A DNA stretch of 64,000 bases from NCBI RefSeq assembly GCF_002005105.1, contig NZ_MSCV01000018.1, forward strand, positions 47,683-111,682. Reading direction: 5' to 3'. The first letter of the stretch is position 1. Each line of letters begins with the position of its first letter. Shown one piece after another: positions 45,029 through 54,483 of this stretch. The stretch is from Methylocaldum sp. 14B. Lineage in GTDB: Bacteria; Pseudomonadota; Gammaproteobacteria; Methylococcales; Methylococcaceae. The position numbers were made by a program, and so were the translations under genes. The notes under the pieces are model-generated. The model had not been told where the DNA came from. It made no database searches and was given only the letters and a program-made list of their open reading frames with translations.

Positions 45029-45861
45029 GCGCGGGCGTTCCGTTCTTATTCGCGTCCGACCTGGACGGCACGCTGCTGCCCAATACCGGCAAACTTCCGG
45101 ACTCCGGCTGCCTGGAGCGGACCCAGGCGCTTCTTCGGACTCTGATCGAAGCCGACTGCCCTGTCTGCGTCGTCAGCGGACGCTATCTGGCTCTGGCCAA
45201 GCAAGGGCAGGCCGTGTTCCGGCTGCCGCAGCCGACCTGGTGGATCTGCAACGTCGGCACCGAGGTTTACGATCAGACGGGCGCGCAGGATCGCGAATGG
45301 CAAAGCCGGCTCGGACCGCCGCTAGACCGCGAAGCCTTGCGCCGGTCGCTTTACAGGATCTCGCGCCTGGCGCCTCAGGAGCCGCAAAAGCAAGGACCGC
45401 ACAAGTTCAGCTTCTATTACCCGGAGCCCGTCAGCCGGGAGCTGCTGGCGGAAATCATGTATCGGGTCCGGGCGGTGAGAAACGATTTGCAGATGATTTC
45501 CAGCATCGAGGAATCCTCCGGACGGGCTTTGCTCGACATCATTCCCGCCAATGCCGGGAAATCCCACGCCTTGTGGCACGTCGCCGAGCGCTATGGCTTG
45601 GCCGGCGACCGCATCTTCTTCGCGGGCGATTCCGGGAACGATCTCGACGCGCTGCTCTCGGGCGTGTGCGGCGTTCTGGTCGGCAATACTCCGGCAGACG
45701 TCCGGGCTCAGGCTTCCGAGCAGCAAAAGCGTAACGATAGCGCCCGATTGTTTATCGCCGACGCGTTCTACGGCGACGGCATCATCCAAGGACTTCGCCA
45801 CTACGGATTATGGCCGCTCGCTGCGAGCGGCTCGAAGGCCAAACGAGACACCCAGCGGTAG
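45025..45861 (+). CDS. Sucrose-6-phosphate phosphatase-like HAD hydrolase
   Basis: 278 residues of the HAD-IIB/SPP family: FASDLDGTLL (nucleophile Asp), CVVSGR, and FAGDSGNDLDALLSG (metal-binding Asps). The Lys of motif III lies in ANAGKSHAL. Its place between the nucleotidyltransferase and sucrose-phosphate synthase genes supports dephosphorylation of sucrose-6-phosphate. It overlaps the upstream gene and is followed by the SPS start five bases after the stop. Confidence 0.85.
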   Translation: MSAGVPFLFASDLDGTLLPNTGKLPDSGCLERTQALLRTLIEADCPVCVVSGRYLALAKQGQAVFRLPQPTWWICNVGTEVYDQTGAQDREWQSRLGPPLDREALRRSLYRISRLAPQEPQKQGPHKFSFYYPEPVSRELLAEIMYRVRAVRNDLQMISSIEESSGRALLDIIPANAGKSHALWHVAERYGLAGDRIFFAGDSGNDLDALLSGVCGVLVGNTPADVRAQASEQQKRNDSARLFIADAFYGDGIIQGLRHYGLWPLAASGSKAKRDTQR

Positions 45862-45866
45862 CAGCG

Positions 45867-47132
45867 ATGCGGATTGCCTTCTTCTGCCCCCATAGCGACC
45901 CCCTGGCCGTAACCGGCGAACCGGATGCGGGCGGACAATGCATTTACGAGGCTCGCGTGGCGGAACAGCTCGCCCGCCAGGGACACGAGGTTCGGGTCTA
46001 CACCCGCCGCTGGGGCGGGAAAGCGGTGCGCCAGGACATTTGCGACGGCGCCACGATCTTCCGCTATCCGATGGGGCCGGATGGCTTTCTCCGCAAGGAG
46101 GACATGGGCCCCCATCTCGCGGAATTCGTCGAGCATACGCTATTCAGGCAGACCACCTGGCTGAGGCATGCCGATGCCATCCACGGCCACTATTGGGACG
46201 GCGGCGCAAGCGCGCTCATGGCGAGTCTCGCTCTCGGCAAGCCCTTGCTGTTTACCAGCCACTCCCTGGGGCTCCTGAAACGGGACCGCGTACCCGATCC
46301 CACCCCGGACGGCTCGAAGTTCCGCTACGATGTTCGAATCCGCGCGGAAAAAAAGATCCTGGACGCGGCCGATGCCGTCATCGCGCTCAGCCGGACCGAG
46401 CGGGACGCGTTGACGGGGCGCTACGGAGCAAGCGCCGAGAAGGTCCGCATCGTTCCGGGAGGCGTGGACACGGAAGTATTCCACCTGTGCCTGGAAAAGA
46501 CGAAGCTTCAACGCCAGCTCGGCTTCAGCTCCGACTACCTGCTGTTTACGGTCGGCCGGCTCGATCCCCGCAAAGGCTTTCTCGAGCTGATCGAGGCCAT
46601 TCCCCAGGTCGTCAAAACCCTGCGGGAAACCGGCAAAACCGTGACTTTCCTGATTCCGATCGGCCCGGAAAAGCCCTCGCCCGACGAATCGGCCTATCGC
46701 GACGCCCTGCTCGGGCGGGCGAACGAGCTTCGGATCGCGGACGCCATCCATTGGTTTCACCGCCTGACCGATCAGGAACTGTTTCAGTATTACGCGGCGG
46801 CCGACCTGTTCCTCTGCCCTTCCCCTTATGAGCCTTTCGGGCTGGTGCTGGTCGAGGCCTTCGCTTCCGGAACCCCGGTGATCGCCACGCCACACGGCGG
46901 ACCCACCGATATCGTTACACCCGGCGTGAACGGTTATCTGGCCGATCCCGCGGACCCTCCCGCATTCGCCGCCCGCATTCTCGACGCCCTCTTGGCACCC
47001 GAGAACGAACGCCGCCGCATGCGCGCCGCCGCGGCCGAAAGAGCCCGGACCCGCTACGCCTGGCCGTCGGTCGCGTCCGCCATAGCGGACGTTTATCGCT
47101 CGATTCGGGACGACGCCCATGCCTTACGTTGA
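45867..47132 (+). CDS. Sucrose-phosphate synthase-type glycosyltransferase
   Basis: 421 residues from the ATG at 45867. It is a GT4 enzyme: EPDAGGQCIYEARVAEQLA (acceptor/UDP loop like sucrose-phosphate synthase), FTSHSLGLLKRDR, VPGGVDTEVF, and the donor site PYEPFGLVLVEAFASGTPVIAT. It should join NDP-glucose and fructose-6-phosphate. Gene context (SPP before it, SUS divergent) makes this assignment strong. Its 3' end overlaps the next hydrolase gene by 14 bases. Confidence 0.87.
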   Translation: MRIAFFCPHSDPLAVTGEPDAGGQCIYEARVAEQLARQGHEVRVYTRRWGGKAVRQDICDGATIFRYPMGPDGFLRKEDMGPHLAEFVEHTLFRQTTWLRHADAIHGHYWDGGASALMASLALGKPLLFTSHSLGLLKRDRVPDPTPDGSKFRYDVRIRAEKKILDAADAVIALSRTERDALTGRYGASAEKVRIVPGGVDTEVFHLCLEKTKLQRQLGFSSDYLLFTVGRLDPRKGFLELIEAIPQVVKTLRETGKTVTFLIPIGPEKPSPDESAYRDALLGRANELRIADAIHWFHRLTDQELFQYYAAADLFLCPSPYEPFGLVLVEAFASGTPVIATPHGGPTDIVTPGVNGYLADPADPPAFAARILDALLAPENERRRMRAAAAERARTRYAWPSVASAIADVYRSIRDDAHALR

Positions 47133-47886
47133 CAGCCAAGGCGTTCGCATCCATTACCAGGCGGAAGGCGAAGGACCGCCGCTGGTGCTGCACCACGGAT
47201 TTACCAGCAGTTCCGAGGCGTGGCGCCAGTTCGGGTATGTCCGGGCACTGTGCCGCGATAACCGGTGCATTCTGCTCGACGCCCGCGGCCACGGCGCCAG
47301 CGACAAGCCGCACGACCCGGCTGCCTATGCGCTGCCGAACCGGGTGGCGGACGTCGTCGCCGTGCTCGATGCCTTAAAGATCCCGAAAGCGAACTTCCTC
47401 GGCTTTTCGATGGGCGGCTGGATTGGCTTCGGCATGGCGAAATACGCGCCCGAACGCGTCGACGCCCTGCTCGTCGTCGGAGCGCATCCCTATGCCGACC
47501 AAAGCTGGGACGCCTTCCGGCACATCGACGGCGCGGACCCCGGAGCTTTCCTCACCGCTCTCGAGTCCGTCCTGGAACAGCGCATCCCGCCGGAACTGAG
47601 GCCACTTGTGCTGGCCAACGACCTGCGGGCGCTCGCGGCCGCTGCGCAAGAGCGGCCGGCACTGGAAGACGTCCTCCCGACCATGGCCATGCCGTGCCTG
47701 CTCCTCGTCGGGGAGGAAGATGCGAGATATCCGGCCGTCCGGGAATGCGCCAAACACATCGCTCACGCCGCCTTCGTCCCGTTGCCCGGTCTCAAGCATA
47801 CCGAAAGCTTCGTCCGCAGCGATCTCGTTCTTCCGCATATCAAACGGTTTTTGGAAACTGAACGCGGCTTACCGACTCAAGAGTAA
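47119..47886 (+). CDS. Alpha/beta-hydrolase
   Basis: 255 residues: LVLHHGFTSSSEAW oxyanion segment, LGFSMGGWIG nucleophile elbow, VGEEDARY with the acid, and LKHTES with the catalytic His. It is cytoplasmic, with no signal peptide. It overlaps the SPS gene and is therefore the last gene of the sucrose operon. Its substrate and any role in sucrose metabolism are unknown. Confidence 0.82.
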   Translation: MPYVDSQGVRIHYQAEGEGPPLVLHHGFTSSSEAWRQFGYVRALCRDNRCILLDARGHGASDKPHDPAAYALPNRVADVVAVLDALKIPKANFLGFSMGGWIGFGMAKYAPERVDALLVVGAHPYADQSWDAFRHIDGADPGAFLTALESVLEQRIPPELRPLVLANDLRALAAAAQERPALEDVLPTMAMPCLLLVGEEDARYPAVRECAKHIAHAAFVPLPGLKHTESFVRSDLVLPHIKRFLETERGLPTQE

Positions 47887-48060
47887 CGCCACAAAAAACC
47901 TGAACTGCGACGGCAGGCCTCGAATCTGCCACGTGTGGCGGATGTAACCGTGACGCGAACTCCCCGCCCCATGCTCGTCCGTTCAATTACCGTAAAGCCA
48001 TCGGCTCTTTTTTTGCGTCCTGCCTAATGCGAAAATGAGCGCCCGTTCAGATGAATATCG
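47887..48060. other. Gap downstream of the sucrose operon
   Basis: No gene seen. No clear intrinsic terminator directly after the stop; the structured element that follows may end transcription. Confidence 0.4.
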
Positions 48061-48223
48061 CTATAGGGCACCTCGAAAAACTTCGAGGTGCTCGTACGGG
48101 GCAGGGATGCCCCGTCGTTTTCAGCCGCGTAAGCAGTTGAAAACGTAAGCCAAGCCCAAACCGCGTTTGGGCTTGGCGAAGAGAAAAACCGCCGGGAAGG
48201 CGGTTTTTCGAGGTCCTCTATAG
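48061..48223. repeat. Multi-hairpin element, diverged relative of the four-hairpin family
   Basis: The outer 21-base arms (48061-48081 and 48203-48223) match as inverses at 19 of 21 positions and include CTATAG and ACCTCGAAAAAC. Inside, in order: a CGGGGCA/TGCCCCG hairpin identical to the one in copies A, C and D, a GTTTTCA...TGAAAAC hairpin enclosing GCCGCGTAAGC, a GCCAAGCCCAAA/TTTGGGCTTGGC hairpin, and AAAAACCGCC/GGCGGTTTTT. The architecture is the same although the stem sequences differ, which argues for selection on structure. Confidence 0.75.
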
Positions 48224-48758
48224 GGTTGATGAAGGTGATTACGACTTCGATGGGCGCGTCCAATGAGCCGAGGGAACGCCTCAAAATCCAAGATGTTTCA
48301 AGATGTGGGCTATAGGCTATAGTTCGGTCGCCGTCCGCAAGACATCCGAAACGGGTCTATGTGCGCGCACCCATTACGCCTCTGAAATAAAGCCGAACTG
48401 GATGGCCCCGCTCCAGATCCTCCACTTCTTCCTGTTCGCCCTCGGGCACTTTTGAAAAGCCATCCGGCGGGTGCGCCGCAACTTAGTGCCAAGTAGCTCC
48501 CGTGATGTTCAACTTTAATGCTTCCCTACCGCCCCGTGTCCCGGGCCGCGTTATCCCCGGCCTGGCCCCAATGCAGCCGGACATTGCACCGGCTTTCCCG
48601 CTCGCTGGCGGAACGCCGTACGTGATGCACCGAGGTTTCGGCGCACGGCGACCGCGTCCGGCCGGGGCGGACATGCTCGCGGTGCGGCCGGTCGCGCAGC
48701 TGTCCACCCGGCGTTGCCAGCCGCAACCCTATCCGCTGAAACGGCAGGAGGGAAAAGC
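48224..48758. other. Gap before the histidine kinase
   Basis: Open frames at 48502-48762 plus and 48526-48849 minus lack domain features and mirror each other's GC-rich bias. I call no gene. The last 100 bases should hold the kinase promoter. Confidence 0.4.
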
Positions 48759-51700
48759 ATGAGCACGGCTGAGCGCGATATACCGGCATCGCGCCCCGAC
48801 TTCCAGGTCCTTTTCCAGTCCGTCCCGGCCTGTATTTTGGTGCTGGCACCCGACAGCCCGTATTTCACCATCCTGGCGGCCAGCGACGCCTATCTGCGGG
48901 CAACCAAGAAGCGGCGCGAGGAGATCGTGGGACGGCCGGTCTTCGAAGTCTTCCCCGACAATCCCGACAGTCCCTTCGGGCCGGAAGCGAACAGCCGGGC
49001 CTCGTTTGAACGGGTGCTGCGGCACCGCCTCCCCGACGCCCAGGCCATGCGGCAGCACGATATCCGCAGGCCCGAACAGGGCGGCGGGTTCGAGGGCCGT
49101 TTCTCGAAATCCTCGAACACGCCGGTGCTCGATGAAAATGGCGATGTTCTCTATATCATTCACCACGTCGAAGATGTAGCCGAGCCAGTCCGGGCGGAAC
49201 AAGAACCTCGAGCCGAGACGTCGCCCGTCGACGCCGGGGGAAGGGAAACCGGGGCCGAGGCCCGCTCGGATGCGGCGCGCATCCGGCGTGAGGCCGACGC
49301 CGCCCGCGAGCGCGAGGAGTGTTATTCCGCCATCTTCGACAAGACCCCCTTCGGCATGGCGCTGACGAAGATGCCCGAACGGACCCTCGTAGCCGTCAAC
49401 GACGCGTTTCTGAAGCTCTTCGAGTGCAACCGGGAAGACGTGCTGGGAAAAAACACCGGAAACCTGGGCATCCCGGACCCATGCTTACGGAGCCGGATAG
49501 CCGCCGAACTCCGGCAGCGCGCGGCAGTGCGCGACCTGGAAATCACGCACAAGTCCAGATCCGGAGCGAGGCTCGTTCTGTCGCTCAACGTTGATTGGGT
49601 CGGCATCGGCGGCCAAACGCTTCTCCTCAGCACGATCCAGGACATCACTGAACGCAAGCAGGTCGAGGAGTCGTTGCGGCGGGAGCAAAGCCTGCTGGAT
49701 AGTGTCCTGCGGGCCACCGATGTGATGCTGGTCTTTCTCGATCGGCAGTTCAACTTCGTCTGGGTCAATCCGGCCTATGCCGAAACCTGCCGGATGAGAC
49801 CGGAGGACATGGTGGGCAACAACCATTTCGCCTTGTATCCCAACGCGGAAAACGAGGCGATCTTCCGAAAAGTCCGGGATTCCGGCGATGCGGTGTTTTA
49901 CAAGGACAGGCCCTTCGTTTTCCCCGATCAGCCCGAACGCGGCACCACCTATTGGGACTGGAGCCTGACGCCCGTCAAGGGTAACGACGGAGCGACTGCG
50001 GGCCTCGTCTTTTCGCTGCGCGAGACGACGAAATTCAAGCGGGCTCAGGAAGCATTTTGCCAGAACGAAGAGCGTTTCCGCGCTCTGGTGATGGCCAGTT
50101 CCCAGACGATCTATCGCATGAGCTCGGATTGGACCGAGATGTATCAGCTTTACGGCCGGGATTTCCTCGCCGACACGGAAGAGCCGAGCCGCACCTGGCT
50201 TCAGAAGTACATTCCCTCGGACGATCAACCGCAGGTCGTCGCCGCCATCGGTGAAGCCATCCGGACCAAGAGCATTTTTGAGCTCGAGCATCGCGTCCGA
50301 CGAGCGGACGGCAGCTTGGGATGGACGTTTTCGCGTGCAGTTCCGCTGATGAGTGCGGATGGCGATATCGTCGAATGGTTCGGTGCCGCCAGCAATATCA
50401 CCGAGCGCAAACAAGCCGAGGAAGCATTGCGCGAGAACCGGGCCCAGCTCGAGGCGGAATTGCAGGACACTCGGCTCCTGCAGAGCATCAGCGCAGCGCT
50501 TCTTCACGAGGACGACATCCAGGCCCTCTACGAAAAAATCATCGATGCGGCGGCGCACATCATGCACTCGGAATACGCGAGCATGCAGATGCTCTACCCC
50601 GAGCGCGGCCGCGGCGGCGAGCTTCGGCTGCTGGCGTTCCGCGGGTTCAATCCGCAAGCGGCAAAGTTCTGGGAGTGGGTAAGCGCTGACTCCTCGGATT
50701 CGACATGCGGCGCGGCCTTGCGCACGGGCCGGCGCGTCATCGCGCCGGATCTGGAGGGCTGCGATTTCATGCAGGGCACCGAGGATCTCACGATATATCT
50801 GCAAACCGGAATTCATGCCTGCCAGACGACGCCCCTGTTCTCGCGGAGCGGCAAGCTGGTGGGCATGATTTCCACGCACTGGCGCCGCCCGCACCAGCCG
50901 TCCGAGCGGGATTTGCGCCTGTTGGATATTCTCGCCCGGCAAGCCGCCGATCTCATCGATCGCAAGCGGGCCGAGGAAGCGTTGCGCGAGAGCGAAGAGA
51001 AATACCGCACTCTGTTCGAGTGCATGGACGAGGGCTTCTGCACCATCGAAGTGTTGTTCGACGAAAGCGAGAGACCCGTGGATTACCGGTTCCTCATCGT
51101 CAATCCGGCTTTCGAGCGGCAGACCGGAATTCGGGACGCGGTCGGCCGGCGAATACGGGAAATCGCCCCTTTGCTGGAGGAACACTGGTTCGAGATTTTC
51201 GGAAAGATCGCGCTGACGGGCCAACCGATGCGCTTCGAAAGTTCCGCCGCGCAACTTCATCGCCATTACGACGTGTACGCGTTTCGGATTGGCGCGCCAT
51301 CCGAAAGAAAAGTGGCGGTTCTTTTCAACGACATCACTCGGCGCAAACTGATTGAGGAGACCCTGCGCAAGGCCGACCGCCGCAAGGACGAGTTTCTGGC
51401 GATGCTGGCTCACGAGCTCAGAAACCCGCTGGCGCCGCTCCGCACCGGTCTGCACGTGCTGCGGAAGTCCGACGGCACGGGCCCTGCGACGGAACGCACC
51501 CAGACGCTGCTCACGATGATGGAACGGCAGGTGAATCATCTGGTCCGGCTGGTGGACGATCTCTTGGAGGTATCGCGCATCACTCAAGGCAAGATCGCCC
51601 TGAAAATGGAGCGGGTCGATCTGGCGACCATCATCGGCCATGCCGTCGAGACCAGTCAGGCACTCATCGAGGCCGGCAACCACACGCTTGAAGTTTCGCT

Positions 51701-52079
51701 CCCGCCGGAACCCGTGTGCCTCGACGCCGATCCGGTGCGGCTCACTCAGGTGTTGTCGAATCTCCTTAACAATGCCGCCAAGTACATGGCAGCGGGCGGA
51801 CACGTTTGGCTCCTGGCGGAGCGGCAAGGGCCGGATGCCGTGGTGAGCATCCGCGACGAAGGCATCGGCATCTCGGCCGAAATGCTGCCTCATGTCTTCG
51901 ATCTGTTCACCCAGGCGGACCGTTCCATCGACCGGTCGCAAGGCGGGCTCGGCCTCGGGCTGTCCCTAGTGCGCCACCTGGTCGAGTTGCACGGCGGTTC
52001 GGTCGAAGCGAGGAGCGAAGGCCCCGGCCTAGGCAGCGAGTTCGTCGTCCGCCTGCCGCTGGCCTGGACCCGACGCTGA
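48759..52079 (+). CDS. Hybrid-less multi-PAS/GAF sensor histidine kinase
   Basis: 1106 residues from the ATG at 48759 (CAGGAGGGAAAAGC upstream). No transmembrane helices are seen, so it is a soluble sensor. Domains in order: PAS (about 15-150), PAS (185-300), PAS (310-430), PAS (435-560), GAF (570-735), PAS (745-865), HisKA with His885 in LAHELRNPLAPL, and HATPase with SNLLNNAAKYM, DEGIGIS and GLGLGLSLVRHL. No receiver domain and no response regulator gene lies nearby, so it is an orphan kinase. The signal is unknown. Confidence 0.9.
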   Translation: MSTAERDIPASRPDFQVLFQSVPACILVLAPDSPYFTILAASDAYLRATKKRREEIVGRPVFEVFPDNPDSPFGPEANSRASFERVLRHRLPDAQAMRQHDIRRPEQGGGFEGRFSKSSNTPVLDENGDVLYIIHHVEDVAEPVRAEQEPRAETSPVDAGGRETGAEARSDAARIRREADAAREREECYSAIFDKTPFGMALTKMPERTLVAVNDAFLKLFECNREDVLGKNTGNLGIPDPCLRSRIAAELRQRAAVRDLEITHKSRSGARLVLSLNVDWVGIGGQTLLLSTIQDITERKQVEESLRREQSLLDSVLRATDVMLVFLDRQFNFVWVNPAYAETCRMRPEDMVGNNHFALYPNAENEAIFRKVRDSGDAVFYKDRPFVFPDQPERGTTYWDWSLTPVKGNDGATAGLVFSLRETTKFKRAQEAFCQNEERFRALVMASSQTIYRMSSDWTEMYQLYGRDFLADTEEPSRTWLQKYIPSDDQPQVVAAIGEAIRTKSIFELEHRVRRADGSLGWTFSRAVPLMSADGDIVEWFGAASNITERKQAEEALRENRAQLEAELQDTRLLQSISAALLHEDDIQALYEKIIDAAAHIMHSEYASMQMLYPERGRGGELRLLAFRGFNPQAAKFWEWVSADSSDSTCGAALRTGRRVIAPDLEGCDFMQGTEDLTIYLQTGIHACQTTPLFSRSGKLVGMISTHWRRPHQPSERDLRLLDILARQAADLIDRKRAEEALRESEEKYRTLFECMDEGFCTIEVLFDESERPVDYRFLIVNPAFERQTGIRDAVGRRIREIAPLLEEHWFEIFGKIALTGQPMRFESSAAQLHRHYDVYAFRIGAPSERKVAVLFNDITRRKLIEETLRKADRRKDEFLAMLAHELRNPLAPLRTGLHVLRKSDGTGPATERTQTLLTMMERQVNHLVRLVDDLLEVSRITQGKIALKMERVDLATIIGHAVETSQALIEAGNHTLEVSLPPEPVCLDADPVRLTQVLSNLLNNAAKYMAAGGHVWLLAERQGPDAVVSIRDEGIGISAEMLPHVFDLFTQADRSIDRSQGGLGLGLSLVRHLVELHGGSVEARSEGPGLGSEFVVRLPLAWTRR

Positions 52080-52149
52080 TCGCCCCTAACGGCGATGGTC
52101 AGAACGAAGACCGCCGCCGTGCTCGCATCGCTTTCAATAAGGATTTTTT

Positions 52150-52275
52150 TAGGGTGGGTTTAGGCCGCGAGGCCGTAACCCACCGAGCGGCCTCGAACCG
52201 GTGGGTTACGCGGAGCCTGTCCTGAGCCTGTCGAAGGGCCTGTCCCGAGCGAAGCCGAGGGGCTAACTCACCCTG
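52150..52275. repeat. GGGTGGGTTA-type intergenic repeat, copy 3
   Basis: TAGGGTGGGTTTAGGCCGCGAG to GGGGCTAACTCACCCTGCG. It contains the TAACCCACC...GGTGGGTTA inverted pair and two GGCCTGTCC(T/C)GAGC repeats, as in 23158-23294 and 25521-25612. Confidence 0.75.
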
Positions 52276-52323
52276 CGATTAGAGCAGTTTCCATTCGTAC
52301 GTGATGATTGATTGCAAATGGCC

Positions 52324-52471
52324 TTAGAGCATTTTCATACCTACTGTACGGGCACTCGCGAGTAGGTCGGGAATCCCTTCCCGACGGTGCAGTTGGGTCA
52401 ACGGGTTCGTCGGCAAAGGATTGCCGACCTACATATCCGAATCCCTTACACCGATTCGGAAAACGCTCTAA
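52324..52471. repeat. Short full-length MITE-like element (A end + C end)
   Basis: It runs from TTAGAGCATTTTC (52324-52336) to GAAAACGCTCTAA (52459-52471), 148 bp, almost perfect 13-base terminal inverted repeats. The inside is a REP pair. The left end matches 17920-18157 and the right end matches 6228-6495, so it is a clean hybrid of two family members. Confidence 0.82.
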
Positions 52472-52572
52472 GTACATTCAGGGAAGTCTTGCGGCATAGG
52501 CAACCTGCCGGACAACCCCGCCAATCAAGCCAATCTGTCGAGATTCCGCAAATATTTGCGGAATGTACTTAG
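52468..52572. repeat. Inverted pair enclosing a perfect palindrome
   Basis: CTAAGTACATTC (52468-52479) has its exact inverse at 52561-52572. Just inside the right copy is a 22-base perfect palindrome (52543-52564; half-site ATTCCGCAAAT). It abuts the MITE on the left and a REP pair on the right, so three repeat types are stacked end to end. Confidence 0.65.
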
Positions 52573-52633
52573 TGTGGGAGCGGGCTTTAGCCCGCGATAA
52601 TCGCTTCATCGCGGGCTAAAGCCCGCTCCCACA
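52573..52633. repeat. REP pair with 26-bp perfect arms (GTGGGAGCGGGC type)
   Basis: Arms 52573-52598 and 52608-52633 are exact inverses with a 9-base spacer. The TGTGGGAGCGGGCTTTAGCC wording resembles REP sequences known from Pseudomonas. It lies 110 bases before the symporter start. Confidence 0.85.
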
Positions 52634-52743
52634 AGCCGTAAACCAATCCGACAGCCGCTCTAATGTTCACTTGAGTGTCGGATGGAATAAGCCTTGAAAC
52701 GGCATTCCTCCGTATACTGTCCGAAACCCTTCAAGGAAAATCC

Positions 52744-54165
52744 ATGCGCGAAATCGAAACGCTGATTGCCACATTATCGGGCTGGGTATGGGGACCACCC
52801 ATGCTCGCCCTGTTGGTGGGAACCGGGCTGTACCTGACGATATTGCTGCGCGGCGTGCAGTTCCGCGCCCTGCCCCGAGCCTTTAGCCTTATCTTCGCGA
52901 AGGATCACGGCCACGCCGGCGATATCAGCCATTTCGCCGCGCTGATGACGGCGCTTGCGGCCACGGTAGGCATAGGCAACATCGTCGGTGTTGCCACGGC
53001 CATCACCCTCGGCGGTCCCGGCGCGGTGTTCTGGATGTGGCTGACGGGTCTGGTGGGCATGGCCACCAAGTATTCCGAGGCGGTGCTGGCGGTCAAGTAC
53101 CGCGAAAAGGGAGAGTACGGCATGCGCGGCGGGCCGATGTACTATCTGGCCAAGGGTGCCGGCTTGCCTTGGCTGGGCAGACTGTTCGCGGTCTTTACCG
53201 CGCTGGCCACCTTCGGTATCGGCAACATGACGCAGGCCAATTCCACCGCCAGGATACTCGAAAGCACCTTTCACATTACTCCACTCACAACGGGCCTGGT
53301 GCTGATGGTACTGACGGCACTGGTGATCCTGGGCGGCGTCCGCTCCATCGGCCGGTTCACCTCGCTGCTGGTTCCGTTCATGATCGTCGGCTACATCGGC
53401 GCCGCGCTGGTGGTGCTGGTCCTCAATGCCGCCGAAATTCCGCATGCGCTGTACCTGATCTTTTACCACGCCTTCAATCCGATCGCGGCCGGTGGTGGCT
53501 TCGCGGGTGCCACCCTCGCCACCGCCATGCGTTACGGCATCGCACGCGGCGTGTTCTCCAACGAATCCGGACTCGGTTCGGCGCCCATCGCGGCAGCGGC
53601 CGCGCGCACCGACGGTCCGGTCAAGCAGGCGCTGGTGAGCATGACGCAAACCTTCATCGACACCCTGGTGGTGTGCACCATGACCGCCCTGGTGATCCTC
53701 ACCGCGAACCCATGGATGCAAGACGTCAGTGCCGGAGAACTGACCAGCGCCAGCATGGCGGAAACGTTGGGCAGTACCGGGACCTTCATCGTCGCGCTCG
53801 CCACGGCGCTTTTCGCCTACTCCACCCTGATAGGCTGGAATTACTACGGCGAAAAAGCGGTGGAATACCTGTTCGGGCCGCGCTCCATCCGCATCTACCG
53901 CATCTTCTTCGTTGCCGCCGTAATCGTTGGCGCCACCACCAGCCTGGAATTCGTCTGGAACTTCTCCGACCTGATGAACGGCATGATGGCCATTCCCAAC
54001 CTGATCGGCCTCCTATTGCTGTCGAAAGTCATCAAGGCAGAAACCAACCGCTATTTCAAACAGGAAAGCCGGCCTGAGAGTAGCGCGGCGCCTGAAACAG
54101 CCGCCAGGTCTTCGCCTAAGGCGCGACGGTCTGCTCGGGCAACATCGGGAGATCCCCGCACCTGA
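52744..54165 (+). CDS. Sodium:alanine/glycine symporter (AGCS family)
   Basis: 473 residues from the ATG at 52744 (AAGGAAAATCC upstream); the frame is open to 52675 but without a ribosome site. About 11 transmembrane helices. Family signatures: [35 protein letters not shown], and [17 protein letters not shown]. It imports alanine or glycine with Na+. The C-terminal 35 residues ([19 protein letters not shown]) are a disordered, polar extension. Confidence 0.9.
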   Translation: MREIETLIATLSGWVWGPPMLALLVGTGLYLTILLRGVQFRALPRAFSLIFAKDHGHAGDISHFAALMTALAATVGIGNIVGVATAITLGGPGAVFWMWLTGLVGMATKYSEAVLAVKYREKGEYGMRGGPMYYLAKGAGLPWLGRLFAVFTALATFGIGNMTQANSTARILESTFHITPLTTGLVLMVLTALVILGGVRSIGRFTSLLVPFMIVGYIGAALVVLVLNAAEIPHALYLIFYHAFNPIAAGGGFAGATLATAMRYGIARGVFSNESGLGSAPIAAAAARTDGPVKQALVSMTQTFIDTLVVCTMTALVILTANPWMQDVSAGELTSASMAETLGSTGTFIVALATALFAYSTLIGWNYYGEKAVEYLFGPRSIRIYRIFFVAAVIVGATTSLEFVWNFSDLMNGMMAIPNLIGLLLLSKVIKAETNRYFKQESRPESSAAPETAARSSPKARRSARATSGDPRT

Positions 54166-54483
54166 CCGAACGGCGGCTCGCAAGTTTCGCCCAAAGCGGT
54201 CAACGAGCAAGAACGGCCGATCAGACCTGAATGTGGCCTCGCCGCCACCGGTATTTGCCGGTCCGCAGGAATTGGCCGAGTGCCGGCAGATTACGATGAG
54301 ATTGATCAATGCGCGGCGTTCGACCTTATGCAAACCTTTGCCTTTGCATAATCGTCCAAATGCGTGGGAGAAGACCTGATGTTGATCGCGTCATTAACCT
54401 TAATAGGTATTGTCGTTACCCGTGTTGCAAAATCGGTAACGCGTCTTTCGATCCATCGTTCAAGAAAGGCCTCGGACGGCCAT
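54166..54483. other. Gap without a gene
   Basis: Convergent region between the symporter and the next minus-strand gene. No gene or clear terminator is seen. Confidence 0.4.

Noticed and set aside
48502..48849. Possible genes on either strand just upstream of the histidine kinase
   Set aside because: Two overlapping frames on opposite strands look equally plausible by length and neither has a domain.
49485..51941. An 818-codon minus-strand frame under the histidine kinase
   Set aside because: Composition is that of an antisense shadow in GC-rich DNA; the plus-strand kinase has all domain motifs.
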